NCBI GenBank assembly: GCA_000435635.1
Contig: FR882125.1
Span: 1 to 17,004 of the forward strand
Direction of reading: 5' to 3'
Source: Prevotella sp. CAG:1320
GTDB lineage: Bacteria > Bacteroidota > Bacteroidia > Bacteroidales > Bacteroidaceae
Length of the DNA stretch: 17,004 bases
Shown here: one piece after another, positions 6,907-14,657 of the stretch
How positions within the stretch are numbered: position 1 is the stretch's first letter
Layout: each line of letters starts with the position of its first letter
Notes under the pieces: generated by a model
Told to the model about the DNA's origin: nothing
What the model saw: the letters and a program-made list of their open reading frames with translations, nothing else
The model's database searches: none
Made by a program: the position numbers and the translations under genes

Positions 6907-7446
6907 ATGGACAAGGCATATATGTGCACTACTTCGCTTTTACGAATAGACTTGAAGGCTCTTCACGAGGGTGAAAACACTGCCGTTTATGAGCTGGACG
7001 ATGCCTATTTCAAGGCGATAGCCGCCCCCGATATCCAGAAGGGAACGCTTGCGCTCCGTTTCAAGGCGAAGCGCATAGGCGACCTCTATGAGCTGGATTT
7101 CCATGTGGAGGGTGTAGTGTATGTGGCTTGTGATATATGCTTGGAAGAGATGGGGCTGCCCATCCGGAACGACGGAAAGCTGACCGCGAGGCTCGGTGAC
7201 GAGAACGTCGAGGATGGCGACATGGTCATCGTGGACAAGGAAGATGGCGTGCTCGATGTTTCTTGGTATGTCTATGAGCTTATCGCCTTGGCCATTCCCA
7301 TCAAGCATGTTCATGAGCCAGGGCAGTGTGACCCGGCCATGGTGGCGAAACTCCAGCAGCTCTCCGCTGACGGGGAGAGGCCTGGGGAGGCTGAGAGCAT
7401 AGACCCCAGGTGGGCCAAGCTTCAGCAGTTGCGAACGGAAGATTAA
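6907..7446 (+). CDS. DUF177 (YceD-family) protein
   Basis: The 179-residue protein has the DUF177 features: an N-terminal beta-rich part, the cysteine motif ACDICLEEMGLPI in the middle, an acidic DMVIVDKEDGVLDVSWYVYE segment leading to ELIALAIPIKHVH, and the family's typical C-terminal signature IDPRWAKLQQL. Family members sit next to rpmF across bacteria and have been linked to 23S rRNA accumulation or processing. The exact biochemical role is open. rpmF starts 20 bases downstream, which fits the usual pairing. The ATG at 6907 follows a -7 box at the right distance. Confidence 0.93.
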   Translation: MDKAYMCTTSLLRIDLKALHEGENTAVYELDDAYFKAIAAPDIQKGTLALRFKAKRIGDLYELDFHVEGVVYVACDICLEEMGLPIRNDGKLTARLGDENVEDGDMVIVDKEDGVLDVSWYVYELIALAIPIKHVHEPGQCDPAMVAKLQQLSADGERPGEAESIDPRWAKLQQLRTED

Positions 7447-7466
7447 CATTTAAACATAAAATAATT

Positions 7467-7652
7467 ATGGCACATCCTAAAAGAAGACAGTCAAAGACTC
7501 GTACACGTAAAAGAAGAACTCATGATAAGGCAGTAGTTCCCACGTTGGCAATATGCCCCAATTGTGGCGCTTACTACGTATACCATACCGTATGCGCTAC
7601 TTGTGGCTACTACAGGGGAAAGGTTGCCGTGGTTAAGGAAGCCGCTGAGTAA
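7467..7652 (+). CDS. rpmF: 50S ribosomal protein L32
   Basis: This 61-residue protein has the L32 start MAHPKRRQSKTRTRKRRTHD and a zinc ribbon made of CPNC and CATC pairs (the zinc-binding form, not the cysteine-free paralogue). It belongs to the large subunit near the peptidyl-transferase exit. An in-frame earlier ATG at 7410 lies inside DUF177 and would add an unrelated 19-residue extension, so the start is 7467. The next gene, fabH, starts 2 bases after the stop. Confidence 0.98.
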   Translation: MAHPKRRQSKTRTRKRRTHDKAVVPTLAICPNCGAYYVYHTVCATCGYYRGKVAVVKEAAE

Positions 7653-7654
7653 TC

Positions 7655-8674
7655 ATGGGAAAGATCAAGGCAGTTATCGCTGGAGTAGGGGGCTATGTGC
7701 CCGAATACGTGCTCAACAACGAGGAGTTGTCGCGCATGGTGGACACCAGTGATGAGTGGATCATGGCGCGCGTCGGCATCAAGGAAAGACGCATCTTGAC
7801 AGAGGAGGGCTTGGGCACGAGCTATATGGCTCGCAAGGCCGCTAAGCAACTCATCCAGAAGACGGGTGTGAACATCGACGAGATAGACGCGCTCATCGTT
7901 ACCACTACCACTCCTGATTACAAGTTCCCTTCCACCGCTTCCATCGTGGTGGGCAAGCTCGGGCTCAAGAATGCTTTCGCCTTCGACTTGGAGGCCGCAT
8001 GTTGCGGTTTCCTCTATACGCTCGACTTGGCGGCCACGATGATAGAGAGTGGCCGATACAAGAAAATCATCGTGATAGGTGCGGACAAGATGTCATCGTT
8101 GGTAGACTATACCGACCGTGCCACTTGCGTGCTCTTCGGTGATGGAGCTGGAGCCGTGCTCGTGGAAGCCAGCGAGGATGAGAGCCTGGGCGTTCAAAAC
8201 TCTTATCTGCGCACGGATGGCATGGGATTGCCCTTCCTCCACATGAAAGCGGGAGGCTCAGTGTGTCCCGCCTCACAGTTCACGGTCTCCCATCGCCTGC
8301 ATTATCTCTACCAAGAGGGGCGCACGGTGTTCCGCTATGCGGTGACCAATATGAGTGACGATATCTTGAAAATCATGGAGATGAACAATCTCACTCCCGA
8401 TGACGTGGACTGGGTGATACCCCACGAGGCCAATCTCCGCATCATAGAGGCAGTGACCAAGCGCGCCGGGGTGCCCATGGAGAAGGTCGTGGTGAACATA
8501 GACCATTACGGCAATACGAGTGCGGCCACCATTCCCTTGGCTCTTTGGGACTATGAGGAGAAGCTCAAGAAAGGCGACAACGTCGTGTTCACAGCCTTTG
8601 GAGCGGGCTTCGTGCATGGAGCCTCCTACTACAGGTGGGCATACGATGGTGCCGCGGCAGCCGCAAAGAAATGA
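7655..8674 (+). CDS. fabH: beta-ketoacyl-ACP synthase III
   Basis: FabH condenses acetyl-CoA (or a branched acyl-CoA) with malonyl-ACP to start fatty-acid synthesis. The 339-residue protein carries the full catalytic triad: C116 in EAACCGFLY (matching the family's ACAGF), H257 in IPHEANLR and N287 in YGNTSAATIP. It also has the C-terminal glycine motif FGAGFVHGA. The ATG lies 2 bases after the rpmF stop, so translation is probably coupled. The plsX gene that sits between rpmF and fabH in many bacteria is absent here. Substrate preference (straight versus branched primer) cannot be read from the sequence. Confidence 0.97.
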   Translation: MGKIKAVIAGVGGYVPEYVLNNEELSRMVDTSDEWIMARVGIKERRILTEEGLGTSYMARKAAKQLIQKTGVNIDEIDALIVTTTTPDYKFPSTASIVVGKLGLKNAFAFDLEAACCGFLYTLDLAATMIESGRYKKIIVIGADKMSSLVDYTDRATCVLFGDGAGAVLVEASEDESLGVQNSYLRTDGMGLPFLHMKAGGSVCPASQFTVSHRLHYLYQEGRTVFRYAVTNMSDDILKIMEMNNLTPDDVDWVIPHEANLRIIEAVTKRAGVPMEKVVVNIDHYGNTSAATIPLALWDYEEKLKKGDNVVFTAFGAGFVHGASYYRWAYDGAAAAAKK

Positions 8675-8700
8675 CGCTCGTCTACATGTAAAACCCATCA

Positions 8701-8740
8701 ACGCACCGCTCGTATACCGATATGAGTGTGTGCGTTTTTT
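8701..8740 (+). terminator. hairpin with T-run between fabH and era
   Basis: ACGCAC (8701-8706) pairs with GTGCGT (8730-8735). The stem continues with one bulged T, one wobble pair and CTC (8709-8711) against GAG (8724-8726). A run of six Ts ends at 8740. It sits 27 bases past the fabH stop and 17 bases before the era ATG. No good promoter is visible between it and era, so it may attenuate rather than fully stop transcription. Confidence 0.6.
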
Positions 8741-8757
8741 CGTTTAAATAGTTAGAG

Positions 8758-9639
8758 ATGCACAAAGCAGGATTCGTAAACATTGTGGGTAATCCCAATG
8801 TGGGCAAGAGCACGCTCATGAACCAGTTGGTGGGCGAGCGCATCAGTATTGCCACCTTCAAGGCGCAGACCACACGCCACCGCATCATGGGCATAGTCAA
8901 CACTGATGACGTGCAGATTGTGTTTTCGGATACGCCTGGCGTGTTGAAGCCCAACTACAAGATGCAGGAGATGATGCTCGCTTTCTCGGAGAGCGCCTTG
9001 GCCGATGCCGATGTCTTGCTCTATGTCACTGACGTGGTGGAAGACCCCGAGAAGAACAAGGACTTCCTGGACAAGGTGCGGCAGATGACCATCCCCGTAC
9101 TGCTGCTGGTGAACAAGATAGACCAGACAGACCAAAAGACCCTGGGCGATATCGTGACCAAGTGGCACGGGTTGTTGCCGAAGGCCGAGATACTTCCCAT
9201 CTCCGCCAAGAACAAGTTTGGCACGGACATGCTCCTGAAGCGTATTAAGGAGCTGCTGCCCGAGTCACCCGCCTATTTCGACAAAGAGCAACTCACCGAC
9301 AAGCCCGCCAAGTTCTTCGTCTCGGAGATTATCCGCGAGAAGATACTCCTCTATTATGACAAGGAGGTGCCTTACTCCGTGGAGGTAAGCGTGGAGCGTT
9401 TCAAGGAGGAGGATCGTCTTATCCATATCAACGCCGTTATCTACGTGGAGCGAGACTCCCAGAAGGGTATCATCATAGGCCACCAGGGCGTGGCCCTGAA
9501 AAAGGTGAGCACAGAGGCGCGCAAGGCACTGGAAAAGTTCTTCGGCAAGAAGATATACCTGGAGACTTTCGTCAAGGTAGACAAAGACTGGCGCAATTCT
9601 CAGCGGGAGTTGAGGCAATTCGGTTACGATCCCGAATAG
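8758..9639 (+). CDS. era: GTPase Era
   Basis: Era is the GTPase that binds the 3' end of 16S rRNA and helps assemble the 30S subunit. In its 293 residues I see G1 GNPNVGKST (11-19), G3 DTPG (58-61), G4 NKID (119-122) and G5 SAKNK. The C-terminal KH domain carries the RNA-binding loop GIIIGHQG (237-244), followed by the family ending KIYLETFVKVDKDWR. The start MHKAGFVNIVG fits the family. It is followed by a 176-base structured gap and then der, so two ribosome-assembly GTPases lie in tandem. Confidence 0.98.
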   Translation: MHKAGFVNIVGNPNVGKSTLMNQLVGERISIATFKAQTTRHRIMGIVNTDDVQIVFSDTPGVLKPNYKMQEMMLAFSESALADADVLLYVTDVVEDPEKNKDFLDKVRQMTIPVLLLVNKIDQTDQKTLGDIVTKWHGLLPKAEILPISAKNKFGTDMLLKRIKELLPESPAYFDKEQLTDKPAKFFVSEIIREKILLYYDKEVPYSVEVSVERFKEEDRLIHINAVIYVERDSQKGIIIGHQGVALKKVSTEARKALEKFFGKKIYLETFVKVDKDWRNSQRELRQFGYDPE

Positions 9640-9683
9640 CGCGCCCGTCCTAGACATACGTCCTGAATGGAAAAGAGGACAGA

Positions 9684-9770
9684 CCCTCTCCTGGCAAGGG
9701 AGAGAGCCGGAGCCTTAAGGTCACGCTTCGGCAAAACAGAGTAACCACCAGGGAGCCGTGACCTCTCCCT
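9684..9770 (+). other. structured era-der intergenic leader with two alternative RNA folds
   Basis: Fold A: CTCTCC (9686-9691) pairs with GGAGAG (9699-9704), a local hairpin. Fold B: the same AGGGAGA (9697-9703) pairs instead with TCTCCCT (9764-9770), and GGTCACG (9719-9725) pairs with CGTGACC (9757-9763). That makes a long-range stem with a one-sided bulge. The two folds share bases and exclude each other. There is no T-run, and no small open frame that I can support. The role is unknown; control of der translation or an RNA-processing site is an inference. Confidence 0.4.
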
Positions 9771-9815
9771 GACTCCCGCCGATGAGACGGGGGACAAACT
9801 CAACCAAATACAGCA

Positions 9816-11129
9816 ATGGGAAATCTAGTAGCTATCGTAGGACGCCCCAACGTGGGCAAGAGTACATTGTTTAACCGTCTTACCCAATCACGCCGGGCCA
9901 TCGTCAGCGACACGGCCGGCACTACCCGCGACCGCCAGTATGGCAAGTGCACGTGGAACGGCAAGCAGTTCTCCGTGGTGGATACGGGCGGATGGGTGGT
10001 CAATTCAGACGACATCTTCGAGGAGGCTATTCGCCAGCAAGTGTTGGTGGCCACGGAGGAAGCCGACTTGTTGCTCTTCCTTGTGGACGTGGCGACGGGT
10101 GTCACCGATCTTGACACCGATGTGGCCGAAATCCTTCGCCGCACCAAGTTGCCCGTGATACTCGTGGCCAACAAGGTAGACAATAGCGGTCTTTATTATG
10201 AGGCAGCCGAGTTCTACAAGCTGGGCTTGGGCGATCCCATGTGTGTCAGCTCCATCAACGGTGGAGGAACAGGTGAGCTGTTGGACCTGGTGGTGGAGAA
10301 ACTCGCCACCCAGGAAGAAGAGACCCTGGAGGAAGACATTCCCCGTTTCGCCGTGGTGGGCAGGCCCAATGCGGGCAAGAGCAGCATCATCAACGCCTTC
10401 ATAGGCGAGGATCGCAATATCGTGACTGAGATAGCTGGCACCACCCGGGACAGCATCTATACCCGATATGACAAGTTCGGCTTCGATTTTTACCTGGTGG
10501 ACACCGCGGGTATCCGCCGCAAGAACAAGGTGACGGAAGACCTGGAGTTCTACTCTGTGATGCGCTCCATCCGCGCCATAGAGAATAGCGATGTCTGCAT
10601 ACTCATGATAGATGCCACCAGGGGCATAGAGGCGCAAGACATGAACATCTTCCAGCTGATACAGAAAAACAACAAGAGCCTGGTGGTGGTGGTCAACAAG
10701 TGGGACTTGGTGGAAGACAAGACTCCCGTGGCCATCAGGACTTTCGAGAGTGCCATACGCGAGCGCATGGCTCCCTTTACCGATTTCCCCATCATCTTCG
10801 CCTCGGCTGTCACCAAGCAGCGCATCTTCAAGGTACTTGAGACAGCCAAGCAAGTCTATCTCAACCGCAAGCTGCGCATCGGCACCTCCAAGCTCAACGA
10901 GGTGATGCTGCCTATCATCGAGGCCTATCCACCTCAGTCGGTAAAGGGCAAGTATATCAAGATAAAGTATTGCACGCAGTTGCCTAACACGCAGATACCT
11001 TCTTTCGTGTTTTACGCCAACCTGCCGCAATACGTGAAGGAGAACTATCGCCGCTTCCTGGAGAACAAGATCCGCGAGAACTGGACCATGACGGGTTGCC
11101 CCATCAATATCTTTATCCGGCAGAAATGA
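9816..11129 (+). CDS. der: ribosome biogenesis GTPase Der (EngA)
   Basis: Der has two GTPase domains in a row and acts in 50S subunit maturation. The 437-residue protein shows G1 of domain 1, GRPNVGKST (9-17), with DTGG and NKVD. G1 of domain 2 is GRPNAGKSS (182-190), with DTAG and NKWD. The KH-like C-terminal domain ends with [17 protein letters not shown] and the family's typical GCPINIFIR. The tandem domains separate it from Era. The ATG at 9816 gives [16 protein letters not shown], as in the family. Its stop overlaps the start of the downstream lipoprotein gene (ATGA), which implies coupled translation. Confidence 0.98.
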   Translation: MGNLVAIVGRPNVGKSTLFNRLTQSRRAIVSDTAGTTRDRQYGKCTWNGKQFSVVDTGGWVVNSDDIFEEAIRQQVLVATEEADLLLFLVDVATGVTDLDTDVAEILRRTKLPVILVANKVDNSGLYYEAAEFYKLGLGDPMCVSSINGGGTGELLDLVVEKLATQEEETLEEDIPRFAVVGRPNAGKSSIINAFIGEDRNIVTEIAGTTRDSIYTRYDKFGFDFYLVDTAGIRRKNKVTEDLEFYSVMRSIRAIENSDVCILMIDATRGIEAQDMNIFQLIQKNNKSLVVVVNKWDLVEDKTPVAIRTFESAIRERMAPFTDFPIIFASAVTKQRIFKVLETAKQVYLNRKLRIGTSKLNEVMLPIIEAYPPQSVKGKYIKIKYCTQLPNTQIPSFVFYANLPQYVKENYRRFLENKIRENWTMTGCPINIFIRQK

Positions 11130-11524
11130 GACATTTTCTTCCTGTCCTTTCGCTTGCCGTCCTGCTGCTCAGTCTTGCCGCTTGCCGCAAGCAAGTAGAT
11201 CCTGCCCAGATGGCGGCCGTGGCCGCCAAGGGCTATTACGACCTTTTGCTGGAAGGCAACTATGAAGCCTATGTGGATGGTTTCCATTACCCCGACTCCA
11301 TTCCCGCTTCCTATCGCCGACAGCTGTTGGATAACGCCCGCATGTTTATCGCCAACCAGCGGGAGGCGCACAAGGGCATCAAGCGTGTAGAGGTGACTAC
11401 CGCCAAGGCCGACACGGCCACCCATTCCGCCAATGTCTTCTTGCTCTTCGTCTATGGCGACAGCGTGAAGGAGCAAGTCTTGGTGCCCATGGTGGAGAGC
11501 CGGGGTGGGTGGAAGATGCGGTGA
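11126..11524 (+). CDS. small lipoprotein, possibly NTF2-like
   Basis: The 132-residue product has a lipoprotein signal: a positive start MRH, a hydrophobic core [13 protein letters not shown] and the lipobox LAAC with C20 as the lipid-modified residue. The mature part begins with a helix ([20 protein letters not shown]) and ends with a beta-rich stretch closing on GGWKMR. This pattern resembles NTF2-like domains of the DUF4878 kind, but the family call is by eye only. I chose the ATG at 11126, which overlaps the der stop by 4 bases, over an in-frame ATG at 11096 that would destroy the signal peptide. It is co-transcribed with der, and its function is unknown. Confidence 0.8.
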   Translation: MRHFLPVLSLAVLLLSLAACRKQVDPAQMAAVAAKGYYDLLLEGNYEAYVDGFHYPDSIPASYRRQLLDNARMFIANQREAHKGIKRVEVTTAKADTATHSANVFLLFVYGDSVKEQVLVPMVESRGGWKMR

Positions 11525-11565
11525 GGCATCGCGAACGTGTTCGGAAAGCCGCCGCCATTACATGG

Positions 11566-11609
11566 AAAAGAAGACATATTTCCTAGCCTAGGGAAGTATG
11601 TCTTCTTTT
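11566..11609 (+). terminator. strong intrinsic terminator closing the era-der unit
   Basis: AAAAGAAGACATA (11566-11578) pairs with TATGTCTTCTTTT (11597-11609), 13 perfect pairs. The loop can fold further through TTCC/GGAA, and the T-run continues to 11612. It lies 42 bases past the lipoprotein stop and separates the housekeeping run from the decayed exporter. Confidence 0.88.
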
Positions 11610-11640
11610 TTTGAGGTATATGATTGTGGCCGTGGGATAG

Positions 11641-12609
11641 GCAAATGCCGTTTCAGTACTTTCGCAAGCTACGTTACCTGCCATACTCTATTGGAACCAG
11701 AACCATTTTGTCGTTCTCTACAAGATCAAGGGAAAGCGGGCATACTTTGTCGCTGACCCGGCGAAAGGACTTGTTACTTATAGTCATGATGACTTTGTAG
11801 GCCATTGGATGTTGACGCATCTTGGCGGTGAGGAGTGTGGAGTCGCCATGGTCGCTGGCGGACAGCCAAAAGGGTATTGACATTAGTCATGTCGTGTTTA
11901 TGTATGCCCCTCATGCCCTTGTGAAAACATTGGATGTTGTGAGTATACATATCCCCAAAGGAAAGGTGACGGCTATCGTCGGAGCGTCGGGAAGCGGAAA
12001 GACCACGCTTGTCAAGCTCATGTTGGGATACTATCCTGTCTTGGAAGGCAAAATTAATGTTGGCGGAACAGATGTCAACGATCTTAACAAAGATTGGTGG
12101 CGGCAACAGTGTGGCGTTGTCATGCAAGAAGGCGTGATATTCTCGGAGAGTATCGCGAGGAACATCGCCGTAGACGATAGTGAGGTAGACAAGGAGAGAT
12201 TGGCGCAAGCCGCAAGGATTGCCTGCATTCGTGATTATGTAATGTCATTGCCTTTGAAGTACAATACCAAGATAGGGAGAGATGGAGTGGGGCTGAGCCT
12301 GGGACAGAAGCGACGCGTCTTGATAGCCAGAGCGGTCTACAAGGATCCAGATTATATATTCTTGGATGAGGCGACCAATTCTCTTGATGCCAATAACGAA
12401 CGTGCTATCGTGGAAAATCTAGCCAAGTTCTATCAAGGTAAAACAGTGGTGGTGCTTGCCCACAGGTTGAGCACTGTTCGTGATGCTGACCAGATAATCG
12501 TGCTTCATCAAGGCAAGGTGGTGGAGACAGGAAATCATGAAACACTGATAGCGAGAAAGGAGCTTACTATGACCTTGTCAAGATATTGGCAAGATACCGC
12601 CTTTGTTGA
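11641..12609 (+). pseudogene. remnant of a peptidase-C39 peptide/bacteriocin ABC exporter (internal deletion, frameshifts)
   Basis: Two pieces of one exporter type are joined. From 11641, after an in-frame TAG, the frame gives LPAILYWNQNHFVVLYKIKG, then FVADPAKGLVTYSHDDF and GGEECGVAMV, ending at TGA 11878-11880. This is the rear half of a C39 leader peptidase with its catalytic His and Asp. The front half with the catalytic Cys is missing. From about 11865, in a different frame, an ABC ATPase follows: Walker A GASGSGKTT, Q-loop VVMQEG, signature LSLGQK (family form LSAGQK), Walker B IFLDEATNSLD and H-loop AHRLST. The whole six-helix membrane domain is absent. Near 12556-12558 a lost A shifts the frame: the family ending KGAYYDLVKIL is readable only in the next frame, which stops at 12609. 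The frame used by the ATPase runs on to 12679 as nonsense. Intact relatives cut double-glycine leaders and export the peptide. No partner membrane-fusion or precursor gene is present, and the composition looks more AT-rich than the neighbours. Confidence 0.85.
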
Positions 12610-12699
12610 TAAGAACTGGAACGTCATCAAGGACAAGCTGTGTGCCACGGTGCGTCGCTACAGAGATGATACGTCTTGATTGACAGGGCGCTATAGGCT

Positions 12700-12814
12700 G
12701 TTTTCAAATCAAGTTGTTTTGCTGGGGAAAACAACTTGATTTCCTTTGCAAAATAACTTGTTTTCGTCAGCAAAATAAGTTAAATCGCGACGCGAAATAA
12801 CTTGTTTTGAAAAC
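12700..12814. repeat. 115-bp repeat element made of 22-bp units with inverted ends
   Basis: AAATCAAGTTGTTTT (12706-12720) and AAAACAACTTGATTT (12728-12742) form a perfect 15-bp inverted repeat with a 7-base loop. Three 22-bp units follow at 12748, 12770 and 12792, each starting GCAAAATAA or GCGAAATAA. Units 1 and 3 continue CTTGTTTT, and unit 2 is diverged. The first 22 bases of the element (from 12700) match the reverse complement of the last 22 (to 12814) at 19 positions, including perfect GTTTTCAAA/TTTGAAAAC ends. The whole is a nested inverted structure with no coding frame. It resembles a dispersed intergenic repeat, but copy number cannot be judged from one window. Confidence 0.65.
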
Positions 12815-13082
12815 CCTCAATAACCCCTCGTCTCCGGGCATCCAAATGCCCCTAAAAAGTATCCTTGCTTATTTGCCCGACTCACCTTGGTTGATTCCGG
12901 TTTCAATATAGGTGACTCGGGCAATGCACCTTAGGTGACTTGGCGGACATCCTGTAATGCATGGTTTGAGGCAAAAGGCAGCGAGAGCAATATCTTGAAA
13001 TAAATGGTTGCGGCATTCAAGTCGCGTCGGAAAGCCATGGGAAGAGTCTCCGTGCCGTGTCCCTTTGGGGATGGGCGGGAAG
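12815..13082. other. non-coding stretch with imperfect inverted repeats
   Basis: No gene is supported in 12680-13082. Besides the repeat element there is a GGGCAT/ATGCCC hairpin (12836-12851). There is also a 15-bp inverted repeat with one central mismatch: TTGCCCGACTCACCT (12873-12887) against AGGTGACTCGGGCAA (12910-12924). A small palindrome CACCTTAGGTG lies at 12927-12937, and AGGTGACT recurs at 12910 and 12933. The larger inverted repeat could act as a terminator for the minus-strand gene that ends at 13083, although I see no T-run. The rest (about 12940-13080) shows nothing I can name. Confidence 0.45.
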
Positions 13083-14429
13083 TCAGGCTCGTCCCATGGT
13101 TTTGGCCGCTTGCGCGATGAGGGCGGCGGTTTCGTCGATGCCCAGCCTGTCGGTATTGAGCATGAGGTCATAGCTTTCGGGGGAAGTCCATGCCTTTCCC
13201 GTGTAGCGGCGGCAGTGGTTGGCTCTGCCCGTGTTGACTCGTGCCTGCTTGCGGGCGGCCTCTTCCTCGCTGACACCGAGGCGTTGGGCGACGCGCTTGA
13301 TGGCGGAGTCGCGGCTGGAGGCGATGAATACCCGCAACGCATGGGGATGGTCTCGCAGTGTCCAGTTGGCTAGTCGACCCACGATGACACAGTCTCCCTC
13401 GTGCGCCAGCTCACGTATGGTGCGGCTCTGGCTGACGAAGATGGCGTCGTCGCGGGAAGGGTTCATGGAGCTGGGGATGCCGCTGTCTTCCATCACCAGC
13501 TCCCACAGCCGCGAGGTGGGGATGTTTTGCTCGCTGCGTTCCACTACCTCCGGGGAATACCCCATGCGCCGCGCCGTGAGGTCTATCAGTTGGCGGTCGT
13601 AGCAAGGCCATCCCAGTTTCTCGGCCACGGCATGCGCCACGTCGTTGCCTCCGCTGCCGTAAGCGCGGGCTATGGTAATCACATGGTGCCCGCTCCACTG
13701 GTCTTTCTCCTCCACGGTGGTCTTCTCCCGTTCGGCCCGCGGTATCAGCAGCTGGTCGAGCCACTTGATATGGGGAGCGAGCACACGCACCATCATGCCC
13801 ACGTAGAACATGGAGATGAGCGTGCCGATGCCTACCATGGACCAGTCCCAATGGCCGAAGTAGACGAACATGAACACCGCCCCGATGGTGACGAGCAGCG
13901 TGTCGGTGCATATCTTTACCTTGCCGAAGTCGCGGCGGGCAAACCTGGCGATGGCAAGCGGGAAGCCCTCGCCCGCCAGCATGAGGGAATCGCAGCGCAC
14001 CTCAAGGGCTATGCCGAAGGCGAGTATGCCGCCGCCGAGCAATAGCTCCATGAAGCGCAAGGGGTAGCCGATGGCGGGGCTGAGGCTGGCGGGCACTTGC
14101 AGGAATCCCGTGAGCCACATCGTGAGGTCGGTGTAGAAGCCAAAGAGGAACGAAACGGCTATCTGCAGCCACTGCCGGCACTCGAAGCCGCGGCGCAGCA
14201 AGGCCACTTGCGTGGCGATGAAGAACACGTGCATGCAGATGGTGAGTTGCCCCATGGTGAGCGTCACGCCTGGCACCAGCGACAGGATATAGGGCGGGGC
14301 GGAGATGGGGGAAGAACCGAGATTGGCCCTGATGGATAGCGAGGTGCCGAACGCTATCACGAACAGTATGAATATGAAGGCGATATATCGCCGTGTCCAC
14401 TCTTCCTTGCTTCTCTTTCTTGTTTCCAT
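13083..14429 (-). CDS. YczE/YitT-like membrane protein fused to a cytidylate-kinase-like domain
   Basis: The 448-residue protein has two parts. Residues 1 to about 230 hold five or six hydrophobic helices starting with RRYIAFIFILFVIAFGTSLS and the motif ANLGSSPISAPPY, typical of YczE/YyaS/YitT-type (DUF6198) membrane proteins of unknown substrate. From about residue 245 a soluble domain follows with ITIARAYGSGGNDVAHAVAE (a P-loop GSGGND), then LGWPCYDRQLIDLTARR. VIVGRLANW, RVFIASS and YDLMLNTDRLGID match the cytidylate-kinase-like family. That family is related to CMP kinase, but the natural substrate is not established. An upstream in-frame ATG at 14477 adds 16 residues. I prefer 14429 because a TAACTTCG -7-like box lies at 14493-14500, too close to 14477. 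It is a single-gene unit flanked by repeats downstream. Confidence 0.88.
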   Translation of the reverse strand: METRKRSKEEWTRRYIAFIFILFVIAFGTSLSIRANLGSSPISAPPYILSLVPGVTLTMGQLTICMHVFFIATQVALLRRGFECRQWLQIAVSFLFGFYTDLTMWLTGFLQVPASLSPAIGYPLRFMELLLGGGILAFGIALEVRCDSLMLAGEGFPLAIARFARRDFGKVKICTDTLLVTIGAVFMFVYFGHWDWSMVGIGTLISMFYVGMMVRVLAPHIKWLDQLLIPRAEREKTTVEEKDQWSGHHVITIARAYGSGGNDVAHAVAEKLGWPCYDRQLIDLTARRMGYSPEVVERSEQNIPTSRLWELVMEDSGIPSSMNPSRDDAIFVSQSRTIRELAHEGDCVIVGRLANWTLRDHPHALRVFIASSRDSAIKRVAQRLGVSEEEAARKQARVNTGRANHCRRYTGKAWTSPESYDLMLNTDRLGIDETAALIAQAAKTMGRA

Positions 14430-14657
14430 AAGCCTGTTATCGCTAAAAACCAGCATGGCTTCCGTTTCTCTTGCCATGGCCGTTTCCTGTCGCGAAGTTA
14501 CTCAAAATGTGGCTCACGGGGAAACTTCCGCCCTGGCTTTAAACTTATTTAAACTTGTCATGCCGCTGTGGACTCATCTCTCCAAGGCTGGCGGAAACGG
14601 CGCGCTTTTGCCCTGTGGGCGCGTTTTCGCTCCTCAAATGCACGCTTTTTGCAGGCG

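Noticed and set aside
9640..9815. Known riboswitch or small RNA gene before der
   Set aside because: No consensus of a class I know (for example TPP or cobalamin) is visible, so only the pairing is reported.
10005..11030. Minus-strand open frame of 341 residues opposite der
   Set aside because: It is a shadow of der, with a low-complexity His/Leu-rich translation and no domain features.
11822..12679. Functional stand-alone ABC ATPase of 285 residues
   Set aside because: The first dozen residues and the last 40 are out-of-frame nonsense, and the peptidase and membrane parts it needs are deleted.
12869..13342. Minus-strand open frame of 157 residues
   Set aside because: It overlaps the C-terminal end of the membrane-kinase gene in another frame and shows no recognisable motif.
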